Source: Incurvaria masculella (Eukaryota; Arthropoda; Insecta; Lepidoptera; Incurvariidae). Taken from it: 64,000 nucleotides of DNA. Made by a program: the position numbers and the translations under genes. The notes below the pieces were generated by a model, which was not told the DNA's origin, searched no databases, and was given only the letters and a program-made list of their open reading frames with translations. Below, one piece after another: positions 10,901 to 22,900 of the stretch (its first letter is position 1; each line of letters starts with the position of its first letter). The stretch spans positions 1,302,001 to 1,366,000 of the forward strand of contig OX335650.1 in assembly GCA_946894095.1 (NCBI GenBank), in the 5' to 3' direction.

Positions 10901-13900
10901 AATAATAATAAAAATTAAAAATATAATAAAATAAAATAAAATAAATTCTATGACGAAAAGAAACTCCAATATTAATCTCGGAGGAACGGTTCAGTTCAAT
11001 TTCATGTGTTGTACATGTCATGTCATGACCAAATATGTTTTCGCTATATCTGGGGAAACATTTGTCGTAGACCCATCATGCGACCACTCAAAATAAACGC
11101 CCCGACCTGATCTAACTTCCTGTCATATCAAAATTTGTTTTCGTTATAGCTTGGGAAACACTGGTCGTAGACCATCATGCGACCACTCAAAATAAACGCC
11201 CCGACCTGGTCTAACTTCCTGTCATATCAAAATTTGTTTTCGTTATAGCTTGGGAAACACTGGTCGTAGACCATCATGCGACCACTCAAAATAAACGCCC
11301 CGACCTGGTCTAACTGCCTGTCATGTCAAAATTTGTTTTCGACATATAATGGGAAACACTGGTCGTAGACCCATCATGCGACCACTCAAAATAAACGCCC
11401 GGACCTGATCTACCTGTTTGTCATGTCAAAATTTGTTTTCGTTATAGCTTGGGAAACACTGGTAGTAGACCCATCATGCGACCACTCAAAATAAACGCCC
11501 CGACCTGATCTACCTGTCTGTCATGTTAAAATTAGTTTTCGTTATATCTTGGGAAACACTGGTAGTAGACCCATCACGCGACCACTCAAAATAAACGCCC
11601 CGACCTGATCTACCTTCCTGTCATGTCAAAATTGGTTTTCATTTTATCACGGGAAGCACTGGTCGTAGACCCATCATGCGACCACTCAAAATAAACGCCC
11701 CGACCTGATTTAACTTCCTGTCATGTCAAAATTTGTTTTCGTTATATCATGGGAAACACTGGTCCTAGACCCATCATGCGACCACTTACAGTAAACGCCC
11801 CGACCTGATTTGCGTTCCTGTCATGTCTAAATTTGTTTTCGTTATATCTTGGGAAACACTGGTCGTAGACCCATCATGCGACCACTCAAAATAAACGCCC
11901 CGACCTGATTTAACTTCCTGTCATGTCAAAATTTGTTTTCGTTATATCATGGGAAACACTGGTCCTAGACCCATCATGCGACCACTCACAGTAAACGCCC
12001 CGACCTGATTTAACTTCCTGTCATGTCAAAATTTGTTTTCGTTATATCATGGGAAACACTGGTCCTAGACCCATCATGCGACCACTTACAGTAAACGCCC
12101 CGACCTGATTTGCGTTCCTGTCATGTCTAAATTTGTTTTCGTTATATCTTGGGAAACACTGGTCGTAGACCCATCACGCGACCACTCAAAATAAACGCCC
12201 CGACCTGATCTACCTTCCTGTCAGGTCAAAATTGGTTTTCATTTTATTACGGGAAGCACTGGTCGTAGACCATCATGCTACCACTCAAAATAAACGCCCC
12301 GACCTGGTCTAACTTCCTGTCATGTCAAAATTTGTTTTCGACATATAATGGGAAACACTGGTCGTAGACCCATCATGCGACCACTCAAAATAAACGCCCG
12401 GACCTGATCTACCTGTCTGTCATGTCAAAATTTGTTTTCGTTATAGCTTGGGAAACACTGGTAGTAGACCCATCATGCGACCACTCAAAATAAACGCCCC
12501 GACCTGATCTACCTGTCTGTCATGTCAAAATTAGTTTTCGTTATATCTTGGGAAACACTGGTAGTAGACCCATCATCCGACCACTCAAAATAAACGCCCC
12601 GACCTGATCTACCTGTCTGTCATGTCTAAATTTGTTTTCGTTATATCTTGGGAAACACTGGTCGTAGACCCATCATGCGACCACTCAAAATAAACGCCCC
12701 GACCTGATTTAACTTCCTGTCATGTCAAAATTTGTTTTCGTTATATCATGGGAAACACTGGTCCTAGACCCATCATGCGACCACTCACAGTAAACGCCCC
12801 GACCTGATTTAACTTCCTGTCATGTCAAAATTTGTTTTCGTTATATCATGGGAAACACTGGTCCTAGACCCATCATGCGACCACTTACAGTAAACGCCCC
12901 GACCTGATTTGCGTTCCTGTCATGTCTAAATTTGTTTTCGTTATATCTTGGGAAACACTGGTCGTAGACCCATCACGCGACCACTCAAAATAAACGCCCC
13001 GACCTGATCTACCTTCCTGTCAGGTCAAAATTGGTTTTCATTTTATTACGGGAAGCACTGGTCGTAGACCATCATGCTACCACTCAAAATAAACGCCCGA
13101 CCTGGTCTAACTTCCTGTCATGTCAAAATTTGTTTTCGATATATAATGGGAAACACTGGTCGTAGACCCAACATGCGACCACTCAAAATAAACGCCCGGA
13201 CCTGATCTACCTGTCTGTCATGTCAAAATTTGTTTTCGTTATAGCTTGGGAAACACTGGTAGTAGACCCATCATGCGACCACTCAAAATAAACGCCCCGA
13301 CCTGATCTACCTGTCTGTCATGTCAAAATTAGTTTTCGTTATATCTTGGGAAACACTGGTCGTAGACCCATGATGCGACCACTCAAAGTAAACGTCCCAA
13401 CCTGATCTACCCGTCTGTCATGTCAAAATTTGTTTTCGTTATATCATGGGAAACACTGGTCGTAGACCCATCATGCGACCACTCAAAATAAACGCCCCGA
13501 CCTAATCTACCTGTCTGTCATGTCAAAATTGTTTTTTGTTATATCATGGGAAACACTGGTCTTAGACCCATCATGCGACCACTCAAAATAAACGCCCCGA
13601 CCTGATCTACCTGTCTGTCATGTCAAAATTGGTTTTCGTTATATCATGGGAAACACTGATCGTAGACCCATCAAGCGACCACTCAATATAAACGCCCCGA
13701 CCTGATCTACCTGTCTGTCATGTAAAAATTTGTTTTCGTTATATCATTGGAAACACTGGTCGTAGACTAGCGATAGGCGATTGCGAATAAAAACAATCGA
13801 ATTATTCGATTGTTCCCGTTATTCGATTCATTCGAATACAAATCTACATTATTCGATTGTTGCACAGCGCTGCTCTGTGGCGCTACAGCGGAGCGGACGA

Positions 13901-16900
13901 GCGTCCAAATATTATAAGACACTTCGGCGCGGCGCGACCGCGCGACTGACGCGAGTGAACGAGATACAATCGACGAGCGCGCATAGGGTTCCGTTTTCGA
14001 CATCAACAACGACGAACAACGACGACAACGTCGCCAACGTCGAACAAATGATGTTCAAACGACAAAAGACGCGGCACTCGCTGCCGCAGCAAATAGCAGC
14101 TAAATAGAGGATACTGCGTTCCAGGCGACCACAGAAGAGCAAATTGAACTAAAAAAACGGGCCAAGTGCGAGTCGGACTCGCACACGAAGGGTTCCGTAC
14201 CATCAACACCAAAAATCACGTTTCTTTTGTATGGGCCCCCCTTTAACGTTTATATATTTTTTTAATTTACCTATTTGTTTTATAGCGGCAAAATAAATAC
14301 ACACTCTGTGAAAATTTCAGCTGCCTACCTATTACGGTTCATGAGATAGAGCCCTGTGACAGACGGACGGACGGACGGACGGACGGACGGACGGACGGAC
14401 GGACGCACGGAGAGCAGAGGCTTAGTAATAGGGTTCCGTTTTCACCCTTTGGGTACGGAACCCAAAAAAGTGTCGACACTACTTGTCACATTCCTTGGAA
14501 TAAGCGACGTAGGTACCTGCTTAGTACAAAAAAGTAAATTTACTTCACTTGTGCCGCGGGAGGAATTTGGCCTTTGTTTCGGCTCTCACTACTAATGAAG
14601 AATGACGTAACGACCATCAGGTTTATTGAAAAATAATTCTTATTTTTATCAATTTACCTATCAATTTGGGAGACAAAAAATTTGATTTTTCTCCGTTTTC
14701 ATCACTGCGCTACGGGGCGCTATGAACGGCGATATAATGTTGTAAGTCGCGTGGCGTAATTTTTTGCGCGCTCGTTGTATGGAAATTATTTCTCCATCGT
14801 CTCACGTTTATCCTTTTTAAAAGTGTTATTTTACTTTTTATTGTTTTGTTTTATTTTACGTTTATACTTTTTAAAATTGTTTCTCAGGTAAAAACTTTTA
14901 CCAAAACCTATTATTATGTAATATTTTTTTATATGTGTAAATCAATTAAGTATAACCTACGCTATAATTATATACTATACACCATTAACAATAAAAAGTA
15001 AAAAAACAGAAAAAAAAGTTTTGTAACCTACAGGATTCGAACCGACACCCCCATCGAACAATAACTGTAGATAAGACGTCTCACGCGCTACACCAACGAG
15101 CTACTGACGATCGATGTGAAAATAGTAAATCCTTTCATGAAGTAGAGATCTCACGAAATGGTGGCTGTTTTCTAGCAGCAATGTGAATAATATGGCGGGT
15201 GATCTCGAGCCTTGTGATTGGTTGTATGATCATTGACGGCTTGCCGCGGGATCGATACAACTTTCACGAAGTTCCCGCGACGGCGTATAGGTGTCGCTCT
15301 AACAATATCTCATTTCAGTTTTGTCCTAAGATTCACGGCGGCACTGCCGCTTCGGCGTCTAGCGGAGCGGTGGGGGGGAAATCGGGAATTTGTCTAGCTT
15401 CATACGCAGCCTTAAGATGGCTTGGACATGTGGAATGAATGCCGAAACAAATTTACAGAGTATGAGTGAGCGAAAGTCTCGTGCCCGGGTGGCCTTGGAG
15501 AACGTACCGAAAAAACTTTCAAAACTTAAATGCTGACTTCATGGTTCCAAGACGGTGCTGACAAATACCACACCCACTGTCGTGATATTAGCCCCAAAAC
15601 CCCACAGCGAACTAGGTGCTATGCCAGGACTTTCCTCGAATTTCACGGCTTCATTGAACTCAATGGAAAACACGCGTCATGGCGAAAAAAAAGAAAACTA
15701 TGTTTAACTGATGTTGTGAAATATATTAAGCACTAAGGATTTTTTTTCTTCTTTGTTTATATATGTTTATATTTTTTTCATATTTGATGCATAATTTAGT
15801 GTTTGTTTCTGTCTTATGTTGAACGCCATCTTTATATGATATTATTTTAATGTGGAAATTTCATTGGTTCTATGTCATTTTCTTTATGCTCTTTTCTATG
15901 TTTATTTGTAAAACTGTATATTTCCCGAATAAAATAAAATAAAAAAATTCAGCTTCGAACATGCTTCAACCATGGAGGTGAATGGCTTCAATGCGATGGT
16001 ACAAACCCGGGAATAGGACTTTAAGAAATCCAAACTACGAATCCTTAGTCGCTTGGACATGCAGGAGAAGAAATTAAGTCGGTCAACTTTTATTATTTGT
16101 TGGAGCTGGAGCGCACACATCACACATATTTACTTAGGCGGTAGGGTGCAGCCCGCTCACATATTTAGAATAGAAATAAAGAGAAATTATCCGTCAAACC
16201 TGGCATGAAAGGAATCCTTTGAAAATACGGTGTGGTGGGTGTAATAATAATATTATTATTAATAATAATAATTTATTTACGAAATTACACATTCTTACAG
16301 GTCACATACAGCTTTGAGGGAAAAAAATATATGGTGCTAATACCTATGTAATTCGTACAAAGGCTATGGCTCAGCAAAGTCCTGGATGGGCGGGTCCCTC
16401 CAGCCGCTGGTCTTCCGCCACCGCCTAGTCGTCTTATAATTGGTTGATATGATAAAAATTGGGCAATATAAACCATCCGTTAATATCTATGCCCAGGATT
16501 TCTTCCACAACGGCGCAAAATTAAAGAAACCATTAAACGCGATACTTGTAAGAAACTTAGCTTTTTTTTTGAGGTTTCGAATTTTTTTATAGCTAGCTGC
16601 TTATTTTTGTCTGCAGCATAACCTCTTGCACTGGTATGCGCATTCAAAAGAACTACCTGTATATTGATATCTCAGAAAAAATCTAAATTAAATTTATACC
16701 AGACTCGAATTTGATTCGTTTTTAAATCTACACCGTCACCGCACATAATGATGATTAACACTTACGGTCTTCCAGTGTACAGTATCGGATTTCGCTATAT
16801 CCTAGTTGAATGTTTTCCTTCATATAGTCATAAGCCTGTAACCTCACATACGCATATTCCTGCAAAAATCACCTCTCCCTAATACTAAATCAGTCGTAGG

Positions 16901-19900
16901 CACCTGCCTGAGTGTACTCAGCTTCTCATTTATCAAAACCACCTTCCCTCCCTTCACTGCGGTCCTCAATTTGCAATTTAAATTGCGCGTGAAAACCGAG
17001 GAAAAAGGAAAAGCGTCGCTGCGGTGGAACGCTCGACCGCCACGTGAACAAACGACTCGCCGATGGCTGAACGAGAGTTGCATAAATGAAGTCGGTTAAA
17101 AATGGCCAAATGAGAATTCGCCCACCTAAGGGTTCCGTAACAAATCGGTCCGGCTAAGTGCTTTTAAATTGAACATACATACATACGTTCACGCCGTTTT
17201 TCCGGAGGGGTAGGAAGAGATACGGTACGATCCCAGCACACCTCTTTCGCTTCATCTACAAAAATAATCTAACGTTCCGTAAGAACGTGATAACGTTGCA
17301 TGTAATTGGACATGGATAGCTAATATCATACCTACTGTCATGACATTAGCCTGACATGCCACGTGGGATCTAGGTTTCATGCCAATACCATCCTTATGCA
17401 CGGTAACAACATCCAGTCAAATTACGCTAGACGAAAAGATAAATTTCAAAAATTAATGTCTCGGCAACTAGACACTTTAGATAATGTTTTCTTTTATACT
17501 TTTTTGCCTGGAAAAAACATGCGAATCACGCTGCCGAAATTTATGTAGTGGCCGTTGCAACACCCCTATTCAAATTACTGCAGTTTTGGCTGCTCCCTAA
17601 AAAATCTTACAATCGACTACGAAATAAATAATTTTAACCCGACGCGACGTTTCGTAAAAATAAGCATGACTCAGTAACATGGAGATCTTGCTAGTAACAG
17701 AGGAATTTGCGGTATTCCCTGCCTCACCATCGCCGAATTCTATATTAATAGGATATATTGAGCTTGATGACTAATATATGTAAGCTTCTCCCGTGTCACC
17801 AACTGGCACTCATGATTCAATGCCCTTCATAATGAGTCAGTTTGTGTACACGACCATTTCAGACGACTATATCGTAAAACTATTGAAAGCTAGTAAATAC
17901 CGGTAGGTTCACCCGCGTTAAAATCCGATGAGAAAAGATCCGTTATTGACCGACTTCTCTCGTTTTTAACCCCACTGCTCAACGCATGTTAACTGAGCGT
18001 CATTGTAAGAAGCATATAATCGATAAGAATTAGACTATGCATACACAAACCTTATTAAATAGTTACAAGCGGACAAACACAAGAGAAATGGTCGGAAAGA
18101 CAAATGCAGATGTGTCCTATTGTAGGGTTTGAAGAATTGTGCAGCTATCAAAAAAGATGCAGGAGTTTTTACGAGATGTAAAATCGATACATTAAAAAAC
18201 TGAAAAATTAAGAAGCGCCCGACGAGGGACGCCCAGTGACTTTAGAACTGGCACAGGAGCTGCTAAAGCCATGCCAGGTGCTTCTTCACGTCATGTTTGA
18301 AATACCCCAGGACGTACTTAGGGCGAAATACCACAGTTCCACAGTTTACATACCATACATTTAAAGGATTTATAAGATTCGTTGGATCTATAGAGAACGG
18401 ACGAAGGGGTGGCGTTGTGTGTGATTAAGATTTACATAAAGAAAGTAAAATTAATTAAATTCCGAACTACCACACTTTAAACTCGTGTAACAATGAAGAA
18501 TAACATTACTGGGCGTCCATTCAGGGTAAGAGTGAGTTCGAATTCGTCACTAAATATTAACTCACTTTTTTAAATAGTAAATGTTTCCACACTTCTTGAA
18601 CATCATTATAGTTTGGGTAAAAATCTGGTCTGTCCCATAAAAATGTTGGAAGTATAAAAAACAGTTCCGTTATTGAAATAATAATAAATTTCCCAGCTAT
18701 TTTTAGGTTAACTCACTCCCGAACTCGAACTCACGCTTACCTGAATGGACCCATGGAGGTTATTGTAACGCATCATTTCTTCTATAATGTATTTTATTTC
18801 TGAATTTGTATGGAAGTCTGGGGAACTCACTGGAGTTCAAACCAACATCTCTAAAATCCCTTACCATTCCAAGGATTTTTTTTTCATAATCCATAGGAAT
18901 TTACGATTTTTTGTTCTACAGAAGCGGCGGAGGCGGCGGCGTCAGCGGCTGCGAGCTCCTCCGAGTCAGATTCGTGCTCGTCGCAAGCGAGCGCGAGCGC
19001 GAGCGCGACCGCCACGCCGCCCACGCTCGCGCACTCGCACGCGCTCGCCAAGCGCCTCTCGCTCGGGTTCGCGCTCGCCGCGCGCACGCACCACTACGGC
19101 AGCTTTTATCTGCGCATGGGAGCAGTAGGTCAGTATAAAAAGGCGAAGGTATTGGCGACCGTGCGCGGCGGCCCTCCTCCGAGTCGGATTCGTGCTCGTC
19201 ACGAACGAGCGCGAGCGCGACCGCCACGCCGCCCACGCTCGCGCACTCGCACGCGCTCGCCAAGCGCCTCTCGCTCGGGTTCGCGCTCGCCGCGCGCACG
19301 CACCACTACTGCAGCTTTTATCTGCGCATGGGAGCAGCAGGTCAGTATAAAAAGGCGGAGGTATTGGCGACGGTGCGCGGCGGCCCTCCTCCGAGTCGGA
19401 TTCGTGCTCGTCACGAACGAGCGCGAGCGCGACCGCCACGCCGCCCACGCTCGCGCACTCGCACGCGCTCGCCAAGCGCCACTCGCTCGGGTTCGCGCTC
19501 GCCGCGCGCACGCACCACTACTGCAGCTTTTATCTGCGCATGGGAGCAGTAGGTCAGTATAAAAAGGCGGAGGTATTGGCGACGGTGCGCGGCGGCCCTC
19601 CTCCGAGTCGGATTCGTGCTCGTCACGAACGAGCGCGAGCGCGACCGCCACGCCGCCCACGCTCGCGCACTCGCACGCGCTCGCCAAGCGCCACTCGCTC
19701 GGGTTCGCGCTCGCCGCGCGCACGCACCACTACTGCAGCTTTTATCTGCGCATGGGAGCAGTAGGTCAGTATAAAAAGGCGGAGGTATTGGCGACGGTGC
19801 GCGGCGGCCCTCCTCCGAGTCGGATTCGTGCTCGTCACGAACGAGCGCGAGCGCGACCGCCACGCCGCCCACGCTCGCGCACTCGCACGCGCTCGCCAAG

Positions 19901-22900
19901 CGCCTCTCGCTCGGGTTCGCGCTCGCCGCGCGCACGCACCACTACTGCAGCTTTTATCTGCGCATGGGAGCAGTAGGTCAGTATAAAAAGGCGGAGGTAT
20001 TGGCGACGGTGCGCGGCGGCCCTCCTCCGAGTCGGATTCGTGCTCGTCACGAACGAGCGCGAGCGCGACCGCCACGCCGCCCACGCTCGCGCACTCGCAC
20101 GCGCTCGCCAAGCGCCTCTCGCTCGGGTTCGCGCTCGCCGCGCGCACGCACCACTGCTGCAGCTTTTATCTGCGCATGGGAGCAGTAGGTCAGTATAAAA
20201 AGGCGGAGGTATTGGCGACGGTGCGCGGCGGCCCTCCTCCGAGTCGGATTCGTGCTCGTCACGAACGAGCGCGAGCGCGACCGCCACGCCGCCCACGCTC
20301 GCGCACTCGCACGCGCTCGCCAAGCGCCACTCGCTCGGGTTCGCGCTCGCCGCGCGCACGCACCACTGCTGCAGCTTTTATCTGCGCATGGGAGCAGCAG
20401 GTCAGTATAAAAAGGCGGAGGTATTGGCGACGGTGCGCGGCGGCCCTCCTCCGAGTCGGATTCGTGCTCGTCACGAACGAGCGCGAGCGCGACCGCCACG
20501 CCGCCCACGCTCGCGCACTCGCACGCGCTCGCCAAGCGCCACTCGCTCGGGTTCGCGCTCGCCGCGCGCACGCACCACTACTGCAGCTTTTATCTGCGCA
20601 TGGGAGCAGTAGGTCAGTATAAAAAGGCGGAGGTATTGGCGACGGTGCGCGGCGGCCCTCCTCCGAGTCGGATTCGTGCTCGTCACGAACGAGCGCGAGC
20701 GCGACCGCCACGCCGCCCACGCTCGCGCACTCGCACGCGCTCGCCAAGCGCCACTCGCTCGGGTTCGCGCTCGCCGCGCGCACGCACCACTACTGCAGCT
20801 TTTATCTGCGCATGGGAGCAGTAGGTCAGTATAAAAAGGCGGAGGTATTGGCGACGGTGCGCGGCGGCCCTCCTCCGAGTCGGATTCGTGCTCGTCACGA
20901 ACGAGCGCGAGCGCGACCGCCACGCCGCCCACGCTCGCGCACTCGCACGCGCTCGCCAAGCGCCTCTCGCTCGGGTTCGCGCTCGCCGCGCGCACGCACC
21001 ACTGCTGCAGCTTTTATCTGCGCATGGGAGCAGTAGGTCAGTATAAAAAGGCGGAGGTATTGGCGACGGTGCGCGGCGGCCCTCCTCCGAGTCGGATTCG
21101 TGCTCGTCACGAACGAGCGCGAGCGCGACCGCCACGCCGCCCACGCTCGCGCACTCGCACGCGCTCGCCAAGCGCCACTCGCTCGGGTTCGCGCTCGCCG
21201 CGCGCACGCACCACTACTGCAGCTTTTATCTGCGCATGGGAGCAGTAGGTCAGTATAAAAAGGCGGAGGTATTGGCGACGGTGCGCGGCGGCCCTCCTCC
21301 GAGTCGGATTCGTGCTCGTCACGAACGAGCGCGAGCGCGACCGCCACGCCGCCCACGCTCGCGCACTCGCACGCGCTCGCCAAGCGCCTCCCGCTCGGGT
21401 TCGCGCTCGCCGCGCGCACGCACCACTACTGCAGCTTTTATCTGCGCATGGGAGCAGTAGGTCAGTATAAAAAGGCGGAGGTATTGGCGACGGTGCGCGG
21501 CGGCCCTCCTCTGAGTCGGATTCGTGCTCGTCACGAACGAGCGCGAGCGCGACCGCCACGCCGCCCACGCTCGCGCACTCGCACGCGCTCGCCAAGCGCC
21601 TCTCGCTCGGGTTCGCGCTCGCCGCGCGCACGCACCACTGCTGCAGCTTTTATCTGCGCATGGGAGCAGTAGGTCAGTATAAAAAGGCGGAGGTATTGGC
21701 GACGGTGCGCGGCGGCCCTCCTCCGAGTCGGATTCGTGCTCGTCACGAACGAGCGCGAGCGCGACCGCCACGCCGCCCACGCTCGCGCACTCGCACGCGC
21801 TCGCCAAGCGCCACTCGCTCGGGTTCGCGCTCGCCGCGCGCACGCACCACTGCTGCAGCTTTTATCTGCGCATGGGAGCAGTAGGTCAGTATAAAAAGGC
21901 GGAGGTATTGGCGACGGTGCGCGGCGGCCCTCCTCCGAGTCGGATTCGTGCTCGTCACGAACGAGCGCGAGCGCGACCGCCACGCCGCCCACGCTCGCGC
22001 ACTCGCACGCGCTCGCCAAGCGCCACTCGCTCGGGTTCGCGCTCGCCGCGCGCACGCACCACTACTGCAGCTTTTATCTGCGCATGGGAGCAGTAGGTCA
22101 GTATAAAAAGGCGGAGGTATTGGCGACGGTGCGCGGCGGCCCTCCTCCGAGTCGGATTCGTGCTCGTCACGAACGAGCGCGAGCGCGACCGCCACGCCGC
22201 CCACGCTCGCGCACTCGCACGCGCTCGCCAAGCGCCACTCGCTCGGGTTCGCGCTCGCCGCGCGCACGCACCACTACTGCAGCTTTTATCTGCGCATGGG
22301 AGCAGTAGGTCAGTATAAAAAGGCGGAGGTATTGGCGACGGTGCGCGGCGGCCCTCCTCCGAGTCGGATTCGTGCTCGTCACGAACGAGCGCGAGCGCGA
22401 CCGCCACGCCGCCCACGCTCGCGCACTCGCACGCGCTCGCCAAGCGCCTCTCGCTCGGGTTCGCGCTCGCCGCGCGCACGCACCACTACTGCAGCTTTTA
22501 TCTGCGCATGGGAGCAGTAGGTCAGTATAAAAAGGCGGAGGTATTGGCGACGGTGCGCGGCGGCCCTCCTCCGAGTCGGATTCGTGCTCGTCACGAACGA
22601 GCGCGAGCGCGACCGCCACGCCGCCCACGCTCGCGCACTCGCACGCGCTCGCCAAGCGCCTCTCGCTCGGGTTCGCGCTCGCCGCGCGCACGCACCACTG
22701 CTGCAGCTTTTATCTGCGCATGGGAGCAGTAGGTCAGTATAAAAAGGCGGAGGTATTGGCGACGGTGCGCGGCGGCCCTCCTCCGAGTCGGATTCGTGCT
22801 CGTCACGAACGAGCGCGAGCGCGACCGCCACGCCGCCCACGCTCGCGCACTCGCACGCGCTCGCCAAGCGCCACTCGCTCGGGTTCGCGCTCGCCGCGCG

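Noticed and set aside
11018..13768. CRISPR-like appearance of the 100-bp array
   Set aside because: There is no repeat-spacer structure. The whole monomer repeats, and the genome is eukaryotic.
15020..15112. Functional tRNA gene on the minus strand
   Set aside because: The B box is good, but the T stem, anticodon arm and acceptor stem do not form.
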